Source of the DNA: JAFGXT01 sp963677165
GTDB lineage: Bacteria; Verrucomicrobiota; Lentisphaeria; Victivallales; SZUA-371
Length of the DNA stretch: 64,000 nt
Direction of reading: 5' to 3'
Assembly: GCA_963677165.2 (NCBI GenBank)
Contig: CAXXSX010000002.1
Span: forward strand, 1,116,001 to 1,180,000
How positions within the stretch are numbered: the stretch's first letter is position 1; each line of letters starts with the position of its first letter. Shown here in pieces: positions 1-8,849 of this stretch. The position numbers and the translations under genes were made by a program. The notes under the pieces are model-generated. The model searched no databases. It was not told the origin of the DNA and saw only the letters and a list, made by a program, of their open reading frames with translations.

Positions 1-2252
1 TCGCCTTTTGAACGAACCGGAATAAATATATTGAAAGAACTACCCTCATTCGGAATGGACTCCACTCTAATAAAACCATTATGGCTTTTAACAATTGCGT
101 ACGCTGTTGCCAAGCCAATACCGGTTCCTTTTCCAACTTCTTTGGTAGAATAGAATGGTTCAAATATATGTAAAATAGTTTCTTCATCCATTCCTTTCCC
201 GGTATCAGTAACACTGAATCTGACATAATAGCCGGGAACTGCCTCTGGAATTCGGGAAGCGCTGGCGGAATCAAAATACACCCCTTTGGTCGACAATGTA
301 AGATGTCCTCCGGAAGGCATCGCGTCACGTGCATTTACGCAGAGATTCATCATTACTTGTTCCATTTGACGGGGATCAATATTGACCAGAGGAAGGGAAA
401 CTGCCGGAATAAAATCAACATCAATACTTTCTGAGAGAATCCTGGAAATCATTTTTATAAATGATTCTACAAATTCATTGGGCCCCACCGGTTTAAATTC
501 AGTTGCCGGTTTTGCCCGACCAAAAGTCAGTAACTGTTTAACCAGCGCCCGGGCACTTTCCCCGGCATCGACAACATGCTGCCAAACTTCAAGTCCCTTA
601 CGGTTGTTTTCAATATACTTATGCAGCATTCGACTGTAACCTATTATAACCTGAAGAAGATTATTAAAATCATGTGCCACACCACTGGCCAGTTTTCCAA
701 TCGCATCCATTTTCTGGGCTTGAATCAACTGCTGTTCCATACTTTTCTTCTCCGTAATATCAGAAAGCATGATAATTATGCTTGTAGGATGACCTTTTGC
801 GTCTTTGATCACAGCAGCCACAATATTACCCCAAATGACAGAACCATCTTTACGAAGCAGTTTACGGTCATCTTTGTATGAATCAAGGTCTCCCCTTACA
901 AGCTGAGAAAAGCGTTTCAAAGATTCAACCGAGTTATCAGGAGAAATCATTGGCAGATAATCACGCCCGATAATTTCATCCGCTTTACAACCTATAATCA
1001 TTTCTGCCGCATGGTTAAGAAATCTCACCTGGCGATCCAGAGCAAGAATAACGATACCGAGGGGAGCATGCTCGAAAACAGAACGAAAACGTGTTTCGCT
1101 GTCTCTTAATTCACCCTCGCGCACCTTAATTTGTTCCGCCATTCTGTTAATATTGGAACTAATCAACGTAAGTTCATCATGCCCTTTTTCTTCAACGACA
1201 ATAGAATAATCGCCGCGGGTTATTTGCTCCAGCCCAACATTGATATCCAGAATCCGCCCGATATACTTCTTACTGAAATACAACGAGAAAAATACCAATG
1301 CAATAACAATTGAAGCAACGGCAACACATATTAAAAGAATAAGCAGGTTTCGGGCATATCGCTTGATAGCGGAAGTATTGTATACCAGCTTGAGGATTCG
1401 CGGAGAAACATCTACTGTAACATCATCAAAACCGGCAATGTTGCTTTCTTCTTCGGTAACATTCAGATATACGACCCGACGGTCATCTGATTCCTGAACA
1501 AAACGCCCTTCCTGCATAACAGTCTTAATTAATTGTGGAGCGAGATAGACTTCCTGACCGGTGGTTAACAGAGACCAGCTCCGGTTTTCTCCTACGGTAA
1601 TCAGATCGAGCCCAACCAGATATCTTTTTTTACCGGTGAGTTCCAGAAGCTTTCTTGGTGACATGAACTTGTAATAATCTGCAGAATATTTTCTGGCGAT
1701 ATAACGTTTCAGATTATAAGATGTCTCATAAATACAATCACTGTTTTTAGGGCTGTAGTAAACATATTTATTAATGGTCCCGGTATTCATGCCAATAGAC
1801 GCTTTGGGCGTAAAGACCTTACCCTTCCCAAAAACATTGCGTAGAAAATTCTCAAAAAAAATCGAATTTCCAAAGAGATTGTAATTCATATCCGGTTGGA
1901 AAGAAGTATTAAAAACAACTCCATTACGATTTATCAGATATACTTCATCTGCTCCGGCAGCGCGGGCTATTTCTTTTAATTCAGCAGAAGAACGCGATTT
2001 GTATGGATTGCCTATTTTCTCCGCAATTTCTTTTACCGCTCTACGGCCTTCCCGATTAAGTTCAATTTGAATGGCATTAAAAATATTGTCATATTGACGA
2101 AGGATTACAGCCATTTGGTGTGACGTTATGCGCAGATTATCATCAAAAATATCATCAATAACATCACGGGTATATATTCCGACAGCCAAAGCGATTATCG
2201 TACATGCACATACCAAACTAGCAAGAAAACTCAGTAAAACCTGTTTTTTCAT
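1..2252 (-). CDS. Sensor histidine kinase (sensor-HAMP-PAS-HisKA-HATPase), partial
   Basis: Membrane sensor kinase of a two-component system; the 3' end lies outside the window, so a C-terminal receiver domain cannot be excluded. The start ATG at 2252 has a GAGGGGA ribosome site just upstream. Reading inwards: a transmembrane helix at about residues 5-25, a large extracytoplasmic region, a second helix around 295-320, HAMP about 325-370, PAS about 380-500, then HisKA with the phospho-acceptor in GVAHDFNNLLQ (His527). The ATPase domain shows an N box (MMNLCVNARDAMP), DTGKGMD, and FEPFYSTKEVGKGTG-GLA. The VAHDFNN type is common in hybrid kinases. It lies downstream of oleA-oleB on the same strand (109 bp gap); ligand and partner regulator are unknown. 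Confidence 0.9.
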   Translation of the reverse strand, partial: MKKQVLLSFLASLVCACTIIALAVGIYTRDVIDDIFDDNLRITSHQMAVILRQYDNIFNAIQIELNREGRRAVKEIAEKIGNPYKSRSSAELKEIARAAGADEVYLINRNGVVFNTSFQPDMNYNLFGNSIFFENFLRNVFGKGKVFTPKASIGMNTGTINKYVYYSPKNSDCIYETSYNLKRYIARKYSADYYKFMSPRKLLELTGKKRYLVGLDLITVGENRSWSLLTTGQEVYLAPQLIKTVMQEGRFVQESDDRRVVYLNVTEEESNIAGFDDVTVDVSPRILKLVYNTSAIKRYARNLLILLICVAVASIVIALVFFSLYFSKKYIGRILDINVGLEQITRGDYSIVVEEKGHDELTLISSNINRMAEQIKVREGELRDSETRFRSVFEHAPLGIVILALDRQVRFLNHAAEMIIGCKADEIIGRDYLPMISPDNSVESLKRFSQLVRGDLDSYKDDRKLLRKDGSVIWGNIVAAVIKDAKGHPTSIIIMLSDITEKKSMEQQLIQAQKMDAIGKLASGVAHDFNNLLQVIIGYSRMLHKYIENNRKGLEVWQHVVDAGESARALVKQLLTFGRAKPATEFKPVGPNEFVESFIKMISRILSESIDVDFIPAVSLPLVNIDPRQMEQVMMNLCVNARDAMPSGGHLTLSTKGVYFDSASASRIPEAVPGYYVRFSVTDTGKGMDEETILHIFEPFYSTKEVGKGTGIGLATAYAIVKSHNGFIRVESIPNEGSSFNIFIPVRSKG

Positions 2253-2360
2253 GGCAGTACAATCCCCTCGATTATCCGTATAAAAGATGGCAATAGTACT
2301 ACATCAAGCCCTCCGTAACGCATATCAAAGAGGAACTCTATGCCCTATCCTCAACTACTG

Positions 2361-3242
2361 TCAGATATTATTTTTACGGCAGAAATTTCTAAAATGCTCT
2401 ATTACCAAATCGCAGCCGTCTTCAAGTACATAGTGACCAACGTTATCCAGAGGATGAACTTCCGCCTGAGGATAAAATGTCCGCCATTTACGCAGAAACT
2501 GAGTATTAAAACACCAGTCTTTCATTCCCCACATCAAGCATACCGGAATCTCGCGGAACATCCATAAACCATGTTCTATTTCCAGCAATACCTCATATGA
2601 TAAATCGTTGACCGACAAAGGAATGTCCTGAATAAACCGCATTATGGCAATTCGGTTATCATAATTGTCATAAGGCAGTAAATATCCCTTGGCTACCTGT
2701 TTGGGCAACTTTTTTCTAACTGCCATTTTAAGAGCTCCCCGGCAGAAAAGATTTAATTTTCTGACCAGTAGATTGCCCAGCCATGGAATTCTACCCAAAG
2801 CGATTTTCCAGGGGATACTATCCATTGAAAACGCTGCGGAATTTAATATTACCAGACTTTTTATCCGATGAGGATGTCTGACCGCGAATCCCATTCCGAT
2901 CGCCCCGCCCCAGTCATGCATCACCAGCGTAATACAATCTACTTTCAATGAAACAATCAAGCTTTCGAGGTTCTCAATATGTGTCTCCAGGCGATATTCA
3001 AAATCCTGCGGCTTATCAGACAAACCGCAGCCAAGATGATCGGGCGCAATCACCCGGTTGGTTTTACTGAATTCACGAATCAGGTTACGGTAGAAAAATG
3101 ACCAGGTCGGATTACCGTGAACCATAACGATCACTCTGCCTTTTCCCTCATCAACATAATGATATTTATGTCCTTTTATCACATGATAATGTGATTTAAA
3201 CGGGTATATATCTTTTATTTCGGAAATATCGGTTTTCACCAT
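2361..3242 (-). CDS. oleB: OleB-type alpha/beta hydrolase (beta-lactone decarboxylase)
   Basis: Haloalkane-dehalogenase-like alpha/beta hydrolase. In head-to-head hydrocarbon synthesis OleB decarboxylates the beta-lactone made by OleC to a cis-olefin. Numbered from ATG 3242, the sequence shows the oxyanion motif HGNPTW (42-47), nucleophile Asp110 in HDWGG, Asp242 in GMKDW and catalytic His270 in NVGHY. An in-frame TTG at 3263 would add 7 residues. I prefer the ATG because GGAG lies just before it and it overlaps the oleA stop (ATGGTGA), implying translational coupling. The OleB call rests on adjacency to OleA; the family alone would only say 'alpha/beta fold hydrolase, dehalogenase-like'. No oleC or oleD follows. 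Confidence 0.8.
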   Translation of the reverse strand: MVKTDISEIKDIYPFKSHYHVIKGHKYHYVDEGKGRVIVMVHGNPTWSFFYRNLIREFSKTNRVIAPDHLGCGLSDKPQDFEYRLETHIENLESLIVSLKVDCITLVMHDWGGAIGMGFAVRHPHRIKSLVILNSAAFSMDSIPWKIALGRIPWLGNLLVRKLNLFCRGALKMAVRKKLPKQVAKGYLLPYDNYDNRIAIMRFIQDIPLSVNDLSYEVLLEIEHGLWMFREIPVCLMWGMKDWCFNTQFLRKWRTFYPQAEVHPLDNVGHYVLEDGCDLVIEHFRNFCRKNNI

Positions 3243-4282
3243 TCCACTCCAAGCATTGTACAATTAATCCCACTACCGATACCGAGCATTGCAAGTTTAT
3301 CGCCCGGTTTGAGTCTCCCGTCGTCTTCCGCCATTGCCACCGTTAACGGGCATGATACCGATCCGACGTTCCCCATAAATTTCAACGTGGAAAAATCTTT
3401 CGCCAAGTCCAGCTCCAGACGCTCGTATAAGAGTTTTTTATGAGCATTCCCCACCTGATGGGTACATATACAATCAAAATCGCTCCCAGTCAAGCCGGTT
3501 TCTTCACTAAAATCATTCCATGTTGCTCTGGCGGTATCTATTCCGCGATGCATAAGCGTTTCAGAATCTGTATTCATCAGCGTTACACTGTCGTCATTCA
3601 TTCCCTTGTCCGCATTTCCCTGACAAAGATTATTAAACTCAGTCGCGGCATAGGTTCTTTCGAATTTTAACCGGTGTCCGGCCTTACAAATCCCCTCCCT
3701 GGTCATTACGACCGCTACAGACCCCGAACCAATTGTCAGCGAGGCAAAATAGGGCTTTATGCTTTTCCTGGTCACAGTTGGATCATTCAACAGTGAATGA
3801 ATCGTAGACTCCACCAAAGAACGGCAATTCTCTCCCGCCACCAGCAATCCAGCTTCCACCTGGTTGTTCTCAATCATATTTGCCAAAACAATCATCCCGG
3901 ACAAAATACCGAGACAGGCATTGGAAATATCAAATACCAGACACTCATGCGGCAATTCCAGACTTTGATGGACAACCGTTGCTGTAGCCGGTTCCAGAAA
4001 ATCCCGACTGACAGAACAATTTATCAGACAACCGATCCGATCCCGCGATATCGTTGCCCGTTCTAACGCCTTACGTCCGGCCAGAATTGCTCCGTAACTT
4101 GGAGCCGCTCCTTTTGGCCAGAAACGTCGCTCCTTAATTCCTGTCATTAACTCCAGCCGTCCCGCAGGCAGTTTTAACCTCTCGTACACAGGAGCCAAAC
4201 GATTTTCAATTTCTTCTGAAGTAATTATTTCCGGCGGCAACTCATATGAAAAATTGTCTATGTCAACATTCTGATATATCAT
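3236..4282 (-). CDS. oleA: OleA, thiolase-superfamily head-to-head acyl-CoA condensing enzyme
   Basis: 348-residue KAS III-like enzyme that joins two fatty acyl-CoAs to a beta-ketoacid, the first step of long-chain olefin synthesis. Active-site residues are present with the spacing known for Xanthomonas OleA: Glu97 (FLEP), Cys123 (SNACLG), His275 (THQVGNAH) and Asn305 (GNVGS). The Glu-to-Cys gap is 26 and the His-to-Asn gap 30, as in the characterised enzyme, where the Glu acts as base. This separates it from ordinary FabH. It starts 8 bp after the zinc-ribbon gene and overlaps oleB, so these three are probably co-transcribed. Confidence 0.88.
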   Translation of the reverse strand: MIYQNVDIDNFSYELPPEIITSEEIENRLAPVYERLKLPAGRLELMTGIKERRFWPKGAAPSYGAILAGRKALERATISRDRIGCLINCSVSRDFLEPATATVVHQSLELPHECLVFDISNACLGILSGMIVLANMIENNQVEAGLLVAGENCRSLVESTIHSLLNDPTVTRKSIKPYFASLTIGSGSVAVVMTREGICKAGHRLKFERTYAATEFNNLCQGNADKGMNDDSVTLMNTDSETLMHRGIDTARATWNDFSEETGLTGSDFDCICTHQVGNAHKKLLYERLELDLAKDFSTLKFMGNVGSVSCPLTVAMAEDDGRLKPGDKLAMLGIGSGINCTMLGVEW

Positions 4283-4290
4283 AAGTAATA

Positions 4291-5052
4291 CTAATCTTCT
4301 GGAACATAAGCCGTAACTATGAAATTCCCATCCTCTGTAAGAGTTATTAATCCAAGATTATTGCGCAACTGAGCAAAATTATCACGTTCAAAAAACTGGA
4401 AAAATGTTTGTTTAATGAACGGAGCGGTCTGAACTCCGGTAGGAAGCATACCAATTTTGGTATTGGTAATTTCAAAGGTCGTCCCATTAGTCAATCGCCA
4501 ATGGGTTTTATCATTCTCATCTCCCTCTTTCAGTCTCCCGACAACGGAAACCGTGATCGGAAGTGCCGAGCCCAGTTTCGCAGCAAAAGTAATAACGCCA
4601 TCATCTACCTTTAAGAGACCTTTGGCTTTTGCATAATCACTGCCTTTCATTGCCATAGTCTTAAAGACTTGTCCGGCTATTTTTGCTTCTACAGGGACTT
4701 CTGTCTCGGGATTTTTATCGCGGTCATTGACGGGTCTTTTATCAATCATTTTCTGGATTCGTTCTGCCGATTTTTTCGCATTACCGATCATCTCTTCATC
4801 CACCATGGAAAAATTAAATCCCGTGGGAGTCAGAAAAAGGCTGAAAATACCGCCGAGAAATCCCAGTATTATAACCAGACAAATTAGCTCAAAGCCCATC
4901 ACCCCGCAACCAATTTTTTTGCTCTTCCGCTTTTTCTTCATCTGTTCCGGATCGATATGATCCAGTTCCAGCTCTTCGCCACATTTTCGGCAGAATACAT
5001 CCCCTATTTGATTTTCGTAACCACAACTCTTACATTTAATTGTAATAGACAT
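4291..5052 (-). CDS. Zinc-ribbon membrane-anchored protein of unknown function
   Basis: 253 residues. The N-terminus holds a zinc ribbon of two CxxC knuckles (CKSCGYEN and CRKCGEE, within the first 26 residues), a Lys/Arg-rich stretch, then one hydrophobic segment at about residues 50-75. The remaining ~175 residues are probably extracytoplasmic and not recognised. The ribbon would face the cytosol. It lies immediately upstream of oleA with an 8 bp gap, suggesting one transcript, but a role in hydrocarbon synthesis is only suggested by position. An AGGG about 10 nt before ATG supports the start. Confidence 0.7.
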   Translation of the reverse strand: MSITIKCKSCGYENQIGDVFCRKCGEELELDHIDPEQMKKKRKSKKIGCGVMGFELICLVIILGFLGGIFSLFLTPTGFNFSMVDEEMIGNAKKSAERIQKMIDKRPVNDRDKNPETEVPVEAKIAGQVFKTMAMKGSDYAKAKGLLKVDDGVITFAAKLGSALPITVSVVGRLKEGDENDKTHWRLTNGTTFEITNTKIGMLPTGVQTAPFIKQTFFQFFERDNFAQLRNNLGLITLTEDGNFIVTAYVPED

Positions 5053-5180
5053 ATGTATAAGCCCTTTTTATAAACAAACCCCACACTCGAAAAACGTCCA
5101 TCAAGTATATTTTACTATCTCAACAAGAAAAAGAAAAGCATTCCTGTAAAATTCAGAACAAAATGATACCAATCCCCAAA

Positions 5181-6071
5181 TTACACAAGATTAAAATCTT
5201 CTCTGGAAAACTTATAGCATTTATTGCAAAATTCACAGCGCACCATAGGAGATTCATTCTGATCAAAAATATCTTTCAATTCGTTTTCTCCCAGGGTCGA
5301 CAGCGAAAGCCGGAGCTTTTCGCGATTACACGTACATTTATATTCCGGTTCTCCCGAAAATTCGTATACCAGTTTTTCTTCTCCAAAAGGTAACTCCATC
5401 CCGGTAACAAGCTCAATGATTTTCCAGAGTTTCTTTTCACTTGGCATAATATCGCCAAGTAAATGCTTAATCTTCTCAGAATGCATTTCTGTACGAATTT
5501 CCTGAAAATTCTCCAGATCGCAGTCAGGCATAGCCTGAAGCATAATTCCTGCGGCATATTCAATGGGCCGTTCCATGTCTGCGTTTAGAGAAACTGAACA
5601 CACGATCTCTGTTTCAACCTGATCACTGGTTGAAAAAAAGAATCCAGCATCATCAGCAATGTTTAGCAAACCGGCATTCGACAAACCGGAATTCAGCACT
5701 TTACCATCAATCGATTTTACAATTGATATCTGTCCGTCACCGGTTCCAAAAACATCTCCTTCGGAATCAGCCTTGGTCATGACATGCGGCTGGTACGGAA
5801 TCCCCCTGATTTTCCCTTCTGCATCGGTATCAATCAAAACCCTTTTAATCAGACCGGTATAATCCCAGCGTAAAGTGTATCGTTCGGGTCCCTTAAGCTG
5901 TTGAGAGCACAATGCTCCTACGGTTAACGCTTCGCCGAAAATAATTGTCGATACCGGATCTGTATCGTGAATTTCCATTGCGGAAGTGACTGTAGAAGTC
6001 GTTTCCGTTAAAACAAACCTGATATTCAGGCCGGGAATCATTCCCCGAATTAAATAATCACTGTATTCCAT
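5181..6071 (-). CDS. hslO: Hsp33-family redox-regulated chaperonin
   Basis: Cytosolic holdase chaperone activated by oxidation of a C-terminal zinc centre. The four zinc cysteines are visible near the C-terminus as CTC and, about 30 residues later, CEFC. The body carries Hsp33 features such as SDYLIRG near the start and the SSGxx-like region NSGLSNAG. I choose ATG 6071, which begins right at the usual family N-terminus and has GGAA 6 nt upstream. An in-frame GTG at 6101 would add 10 residues without a ribosome site. The two halves of the zinc centre are further apart in sequence than the core CxC/CxxC cysteines themselves, as is normal for the family. Confidence 0.9.
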   Translation of the reverse strand: MEYSDYLIRGMIPGLNIRFVLTETTSTVTSAMEIHDTDPVSTIIFGEALTVGALCSQQLKGPERYTLRWDYTGLIKRVLIDTDAEGKIRGIPYQPHVMTKADSEGDVFGTGDGQISIVKSIDGKVLNSGLSNAGLLNIADDAGFFFSTSDQVETEIVCSVSLNADMERPIEYAAGIMLQAMPDCDLENFQEIRTEMHSEKIKHLLGDIMPSEKKLWKIIELVTGMELPFGEEKLVYEFSGEPEYKCTCNREKLRLSLSTLGENELKDIFDQNESPMVRCEFCNKCYKFSREDFNLV

Positions 6072-6201
6072 TACATTTCCGACAAATTTCTGTCCAGGCA
6101 CAAATATTTAAAAGAAAAAAACTTCTTCCATACACAGAAGAATCAAAAGAAGTTCTTTTCCTTTACTTTTCACTAAAAATAAATATTCGTTATTGAAACG
6201 A

Positions 6202-6423
6202 TTACATTACTCGTTCAATCACGATTTCCGGATCAACCTGTTCACGAAGAATTCTTTCCAGGCCATCCTTGATTGTTACTGTAGCATGTGGACAACCGCC
6301 GCAAGCGCCTTTCAAACGCAGTTTTACGGTTTTTCCGTCAATTTCAACGATTTCCAAGTCTCCGCCGTCATTCTGAAGATGAACGCGAAGCGATTCAAGC
6401 GTTTCTCTGATTTTCTGTTCCAT
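6202..6423 (-). CDS. NifU-like C-terminal domain protein (Fe-S scaffold)
   Basis: 73-residue stand-alone NifU C-terminal domain (Nfu-type). It carries the signature LQNDGGDLE-V near residues 16-25 and the cluster-binding CGGCPH at about 41-46 (CxxC). Such proteins hold and transfer Fe-S clusters, probably as a dimer bridging a 4Fe-4S cluster. The length matches single-domain bacterial homologues. It is downstream of dapL on the same strand, with a 127 bp gap that contains a dispersed repeat (6481-6553), so it may have its own transcript. Confidence 0.9.
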   Translation of the reverse strand: MEQKIRETLESLRVHLQNDGGDLEIVEIDGKTVKLRLKGACGGCPHATVTIKDGLERILREQVDPEIVIERVM

Positions 6424-6480
6424 GATCTTTCATCCTGATTTTGTGGTGTTAAATCTTTAATTTATGTATTTCCAATTTTT

Positions 6481-6553
6481 CCGGGCTTTCCCGCTTCCGT
6501 AACACGCAGTGCGAAGTTTGAAGCGGTACTAACGCCGTCCGTCGTACGGACTA
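6481..6553. repeat. Dispersed element ending in TCCGTCGTACGGA
   Basis: Contains CCCGCTTCCGTAA, then GAAG(C/T)-G-TA, then TCCGTCGTACGGACTA, the same ordered blocks as at 14037-14112. The last block is also found at 40045-40085. Its right end abuts the dapL stop codon (6551-6553). The end can fold as TCCG/CGGA. Function is unknown; it may be a short palindromic insertion element or 3'-end signal. Confidence 0.5.
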
Positions 6554-7789
6554 GAAGATGAATTTGGATCCGCTCAAACGTGACGCAAATTCACTTAATA
6601 CTTCTTCTTCTTCCGCTTTTCCGCCACGAGCCACAAACGTCGCGCCAAAACGGACATAATTACCAGCATCGTCCCACGGCACTGAACTGATCAGTTTTTC
6701 CTTGATGAGCCACTGGCTGAAATCTTCTCCGCTGGCAAATGTATCGCCGGATTCGGTTCCTTTCGGAGCCTTTACGTACAGGTAAAATGAACCTTCCGGT
6801 TTTTTCGCCGGGAATCCAAGCCCCTGCAGGGTCTTGGTCATACTTTCGAGTCTGCGTTCGTATTTTTCGCAGATTTTCGGCGTAATTTCCGCTTGGTTGT
6901 CGAGAGCGGCAATCGCGGCTTTCTGAATCGCGGCGAACTGTCCACTGTCCGCATTGTCTTTCACACTGGCAAACGCCTTGACCGCAAGCTCATTTCCACA
7001 AACCCAGCTTAAACGCCAGCCGGTCATATTAAATCCTTTTGACATACTGTGCAGCTCAACCGCGCAGTCCATCGCACCCGGAATCGACAGAATACTCAGT
7101 GGTTTTCCGGTAAAGTTCAGCGGAGCGTAAGCCGCGTCCGAAACAATCAGTATTTCATTTTCAAGCGCGAACTTTACAACCTTCTCGAAAAATTCAACTG
7201 TAGCTGATGCCCCGGTCGGATTATTCGGATAATTCAGGTAGAGCAGCTTGGTACGCTTTTTCTGGTCTTCAGTAAGCAAATCAAGATCAGGCAGGAACCC
7301 GTTTTCTTCCAGCAGCGGCAAGTTTACCGCTTCACCGCCGAGATACTTCGTCCATGTAGCCATAACCGGGTAGCCCGGAACGGTTTGAACGGTAATTTCG
7401 CCGGGATTGATAAAGCATGACGGTAGCAGCGACAGCGCGGATTTACTGCCGATCGCATGGCAAATCTGACTGTCTGCGTCAATTTCAACGCCATAGAGTG
7501 ATTTCATATAACGGGCGGCGGCATCTTTAAATTCCTGTACACCATTATCGGCATAAGTACGGTTTTCCCATTTTGCAGCTTCCTCGCACAAGGCCGAAAC
7601 CACTTCCGGAAACGCCATATCATCGGGTTCGCCTACACCCATATCAATAAGTTTTATTCCGGGATTAGCGGCCATTGCCGCGCGTTTTGCCCGTTTGATC
7701 TTTTCAAATTTATAAATTGTCGTGTCCTTGCCGAAACGGTTTCCACCAATTCTTTCTGCAAAGTTACTTTGTAAAAAACTTTCTGGCAT
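6551..7789 (-). CDS. dapL: LL-diaminopimelate aminotransferase
   Basis: 412-residue fold-type I PLP aminotransferase that makes LL-diaminopimelate directly from tetrahydrodipicolinate and glutamate, giving lysine and the peptidoglycan cross-linking residue. The N-terminal signature (IGGNRFGKDTTIYKFEKIK) is DapL-like. PLP residues include Asp218 (SDAAY) and Schiff-base Lys251 (SMSKGFNMTGWRL); YPNNPTGA binds substrate and PLP. Start ATG 7789 has AAGGA upstream; an in-frame upstream ATG adds 14 unlikely residues. DapL is typical of Chlamydiae, Verrucomicrobia, Lentisphaerae, plants and some anaerobes, which helps place the organism. Confidence 0.9.
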   Translation of the reverse strand: MPESFLQSNFAERIGGNRFGKDTTIYKFEKIKRAKRAAMAANPGIKLIDMGVGEPDDMAFPEVVSALCEEAAKWENRTYADNGVQEFKDAAARYMKSLYGVEIDADSQICHAIGSKSALSLLPSCFINPGEITVQTVPGYPVMATWTKYLGGEAVNLPLLEENGFLPDLDLLTEDQKKRTKLLYLNYPNNPTGASATVEFFEKVVKFALENEILIVSDAAYAPLNFTGKPLSILSIPGAMDCAVELHSMSKGFNMTGWRLSWVCGNELAVKAFASVKDNADSGQFAAIQKAAIAALDNQAEITPKICEKYERRLESMTKTLQGLGFPAKKPEGSFYLYVKAPKGTESGDTFASGEDFSQWLIKEKLISSVPWDDAGNYVRFGATFVARGGKAEEEEVLSEFASRLSGSKFIF

Positions 7790-8022
7790 GTTAATTCCTT
7801 CGTGATTATCCAAAATTTTTATGTATAACACTATTTATGTTTATCTGTAACTCTTTATAGAATACTAAAAACTTTCATGAATTCAACTTTTTTTGTGTTT
7901 TTTTGTTTATAAAACAACCGTTTTCAATATATATTAGATTGAAAATTGTTTATCAATGGATAATTTTATATAACTGGAAAGTTTTTGCATTATAACTTTA
8001 TATAAAAAGCAGTGGGGGAGTT

Positions 8023-8631
8023 TTGAACATCATTGCAGATATTGCTGATTCTATTCTGAAAAATTTATGGCTGTTTATCAGTATGATTTTCGGCCTGCTG
8101 TTTCTGTTGATCGTCCGGATGTTTAAATTGTCTACGGGACTGCCGGGAATCAACCAGTGCTGTAAAGGGCTTTCTCCCATTTGTAAAGCATTTCATATAG
8201 AAGAGGGGCATTCTACTTTTATGACCACATTTTATAAATTTGTGTTGCTTATGGACAACTCGAAAAATGCCAGAAGAGTATTTTTTGGTGTAATCCTGTT
8301 GATCTCTATGTGTGGTTGTGCTGTTTACGAGGAATTTTTCTGGAGCGAATCGGGAATCGCCTCATGGTACGGACCCGGCTTCTACGGAAAAAAGACCGCG
8401 AACGGCGAAATCTTCCGTGCGGATCGTTATACCGCCGCCCATAAATCCCTGCCGTTCGGCACCAAGGTAAAAGTGGTTAACCACACTAACGGCAAATCCG
8501 TCATCGTTATTATTAATGACCGCGGCCCCTTTATAAAGGACCGTATTATCGACCTCTCAAAAATCGCGGCTCAAAAAATAGGCATGATTACCCCCGGGAC
8601 CGCTCCTGTTACAATCTCCATTGTTCGATGA
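8023..8631 (+). CDS. rlpA: RlpA-like double-psi beta-barrel protein
   Basis: The C-terminal ~95 residues are an RlpA/DPBB domain (GIASWYGPGFYGKKTANGE, TAAHKSLPFGT, NDRGPF, RIIDLSKIAA), the fold of septal lytic transglycosylases acting on denuded peptidoglycan; the His and Asp of that site are present. Upstream is a hydrophobic segment ending in CGC (residues 97-99), consistent with a lipoprotein signal. The start is uncertain: TTG 8023 lies just after GGGGGAG and adds another membrane-like segment; ATG 8221 or 8251 would give a classic lipoprotein. A truncated near-identical copy lies at 14194-14454. Confidence 0.8.
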   Translation: MNIIADIADSILKNLWLFISMIFGLLFLLIVRMFKLSTGLPGINQCCKGLSPICKAFHIEEGHSTFMTTFYKFVLLMDNSKNARRVFFGVILLISMCGCAVYEEFFWSESGIASWYGPGFYGKKTANGEIFRADRYTAAHKSLPFGTKVKVVNHTNGKSVIVIINDRGPFIKDRIIDLSKIAAQKIGMITPGTAPVTISIVR

Positions 8632-8662
8632 ACTTTGATTTCTATGAGATTCTTCCCGAAAA

Positions 8663-8724
8663 AATTAACGGTTATTTCACCGTCATTTCTCAAATTTAAG
8701 TTCAAAAAGTAACGGTCATTCAAT
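8663..8724. repeat. CCGTCATT / TTTAAG-TCAAA dispersed repeat, copy 1
   Basis: Reads AACGGTTATTTCACCGTCATTTCT, then TTTAAGTTCAAA, then AACGGTCATT. The same ordered blocks recur at 19197-19255 and 34192-34270. ACGGT/ACCGT can pair with a T-containing tail, so this copy may terminate the rlpA transcript. Confidence 0.55.
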
Positions 8725-8790
8725 CCATTTTTGCAGAGTTTATATGTATTTGAGAGACAATCATTTTTTCTAACACCAGCACACTTCAAA

Positions 8791-8823
8791 ATGCCCCGTT
8801 TAACATATGCCAAACGGGGGCAA
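8791..8823. terminator. Hairpin between convergent rlpA and glycosidase genes
   Basis: GCCCCGTTT pairs with AAACGGGGGC across a 10-nt loop, 27 bp downstream of the 8850-11495 stop on the minus strand and 160 bp after rlpA. There is no long T-run, so termination strength is uncertain. A similar hairpin (CCCCCATTTAA/TTAAATGGGGG, 13994-14022) follows the related glycosidase tail fragment at 14113. Confidence 0.5.
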
Positions 8824-8849
8824 TATCCCTCTCTCTTGAAGGAAATTCC

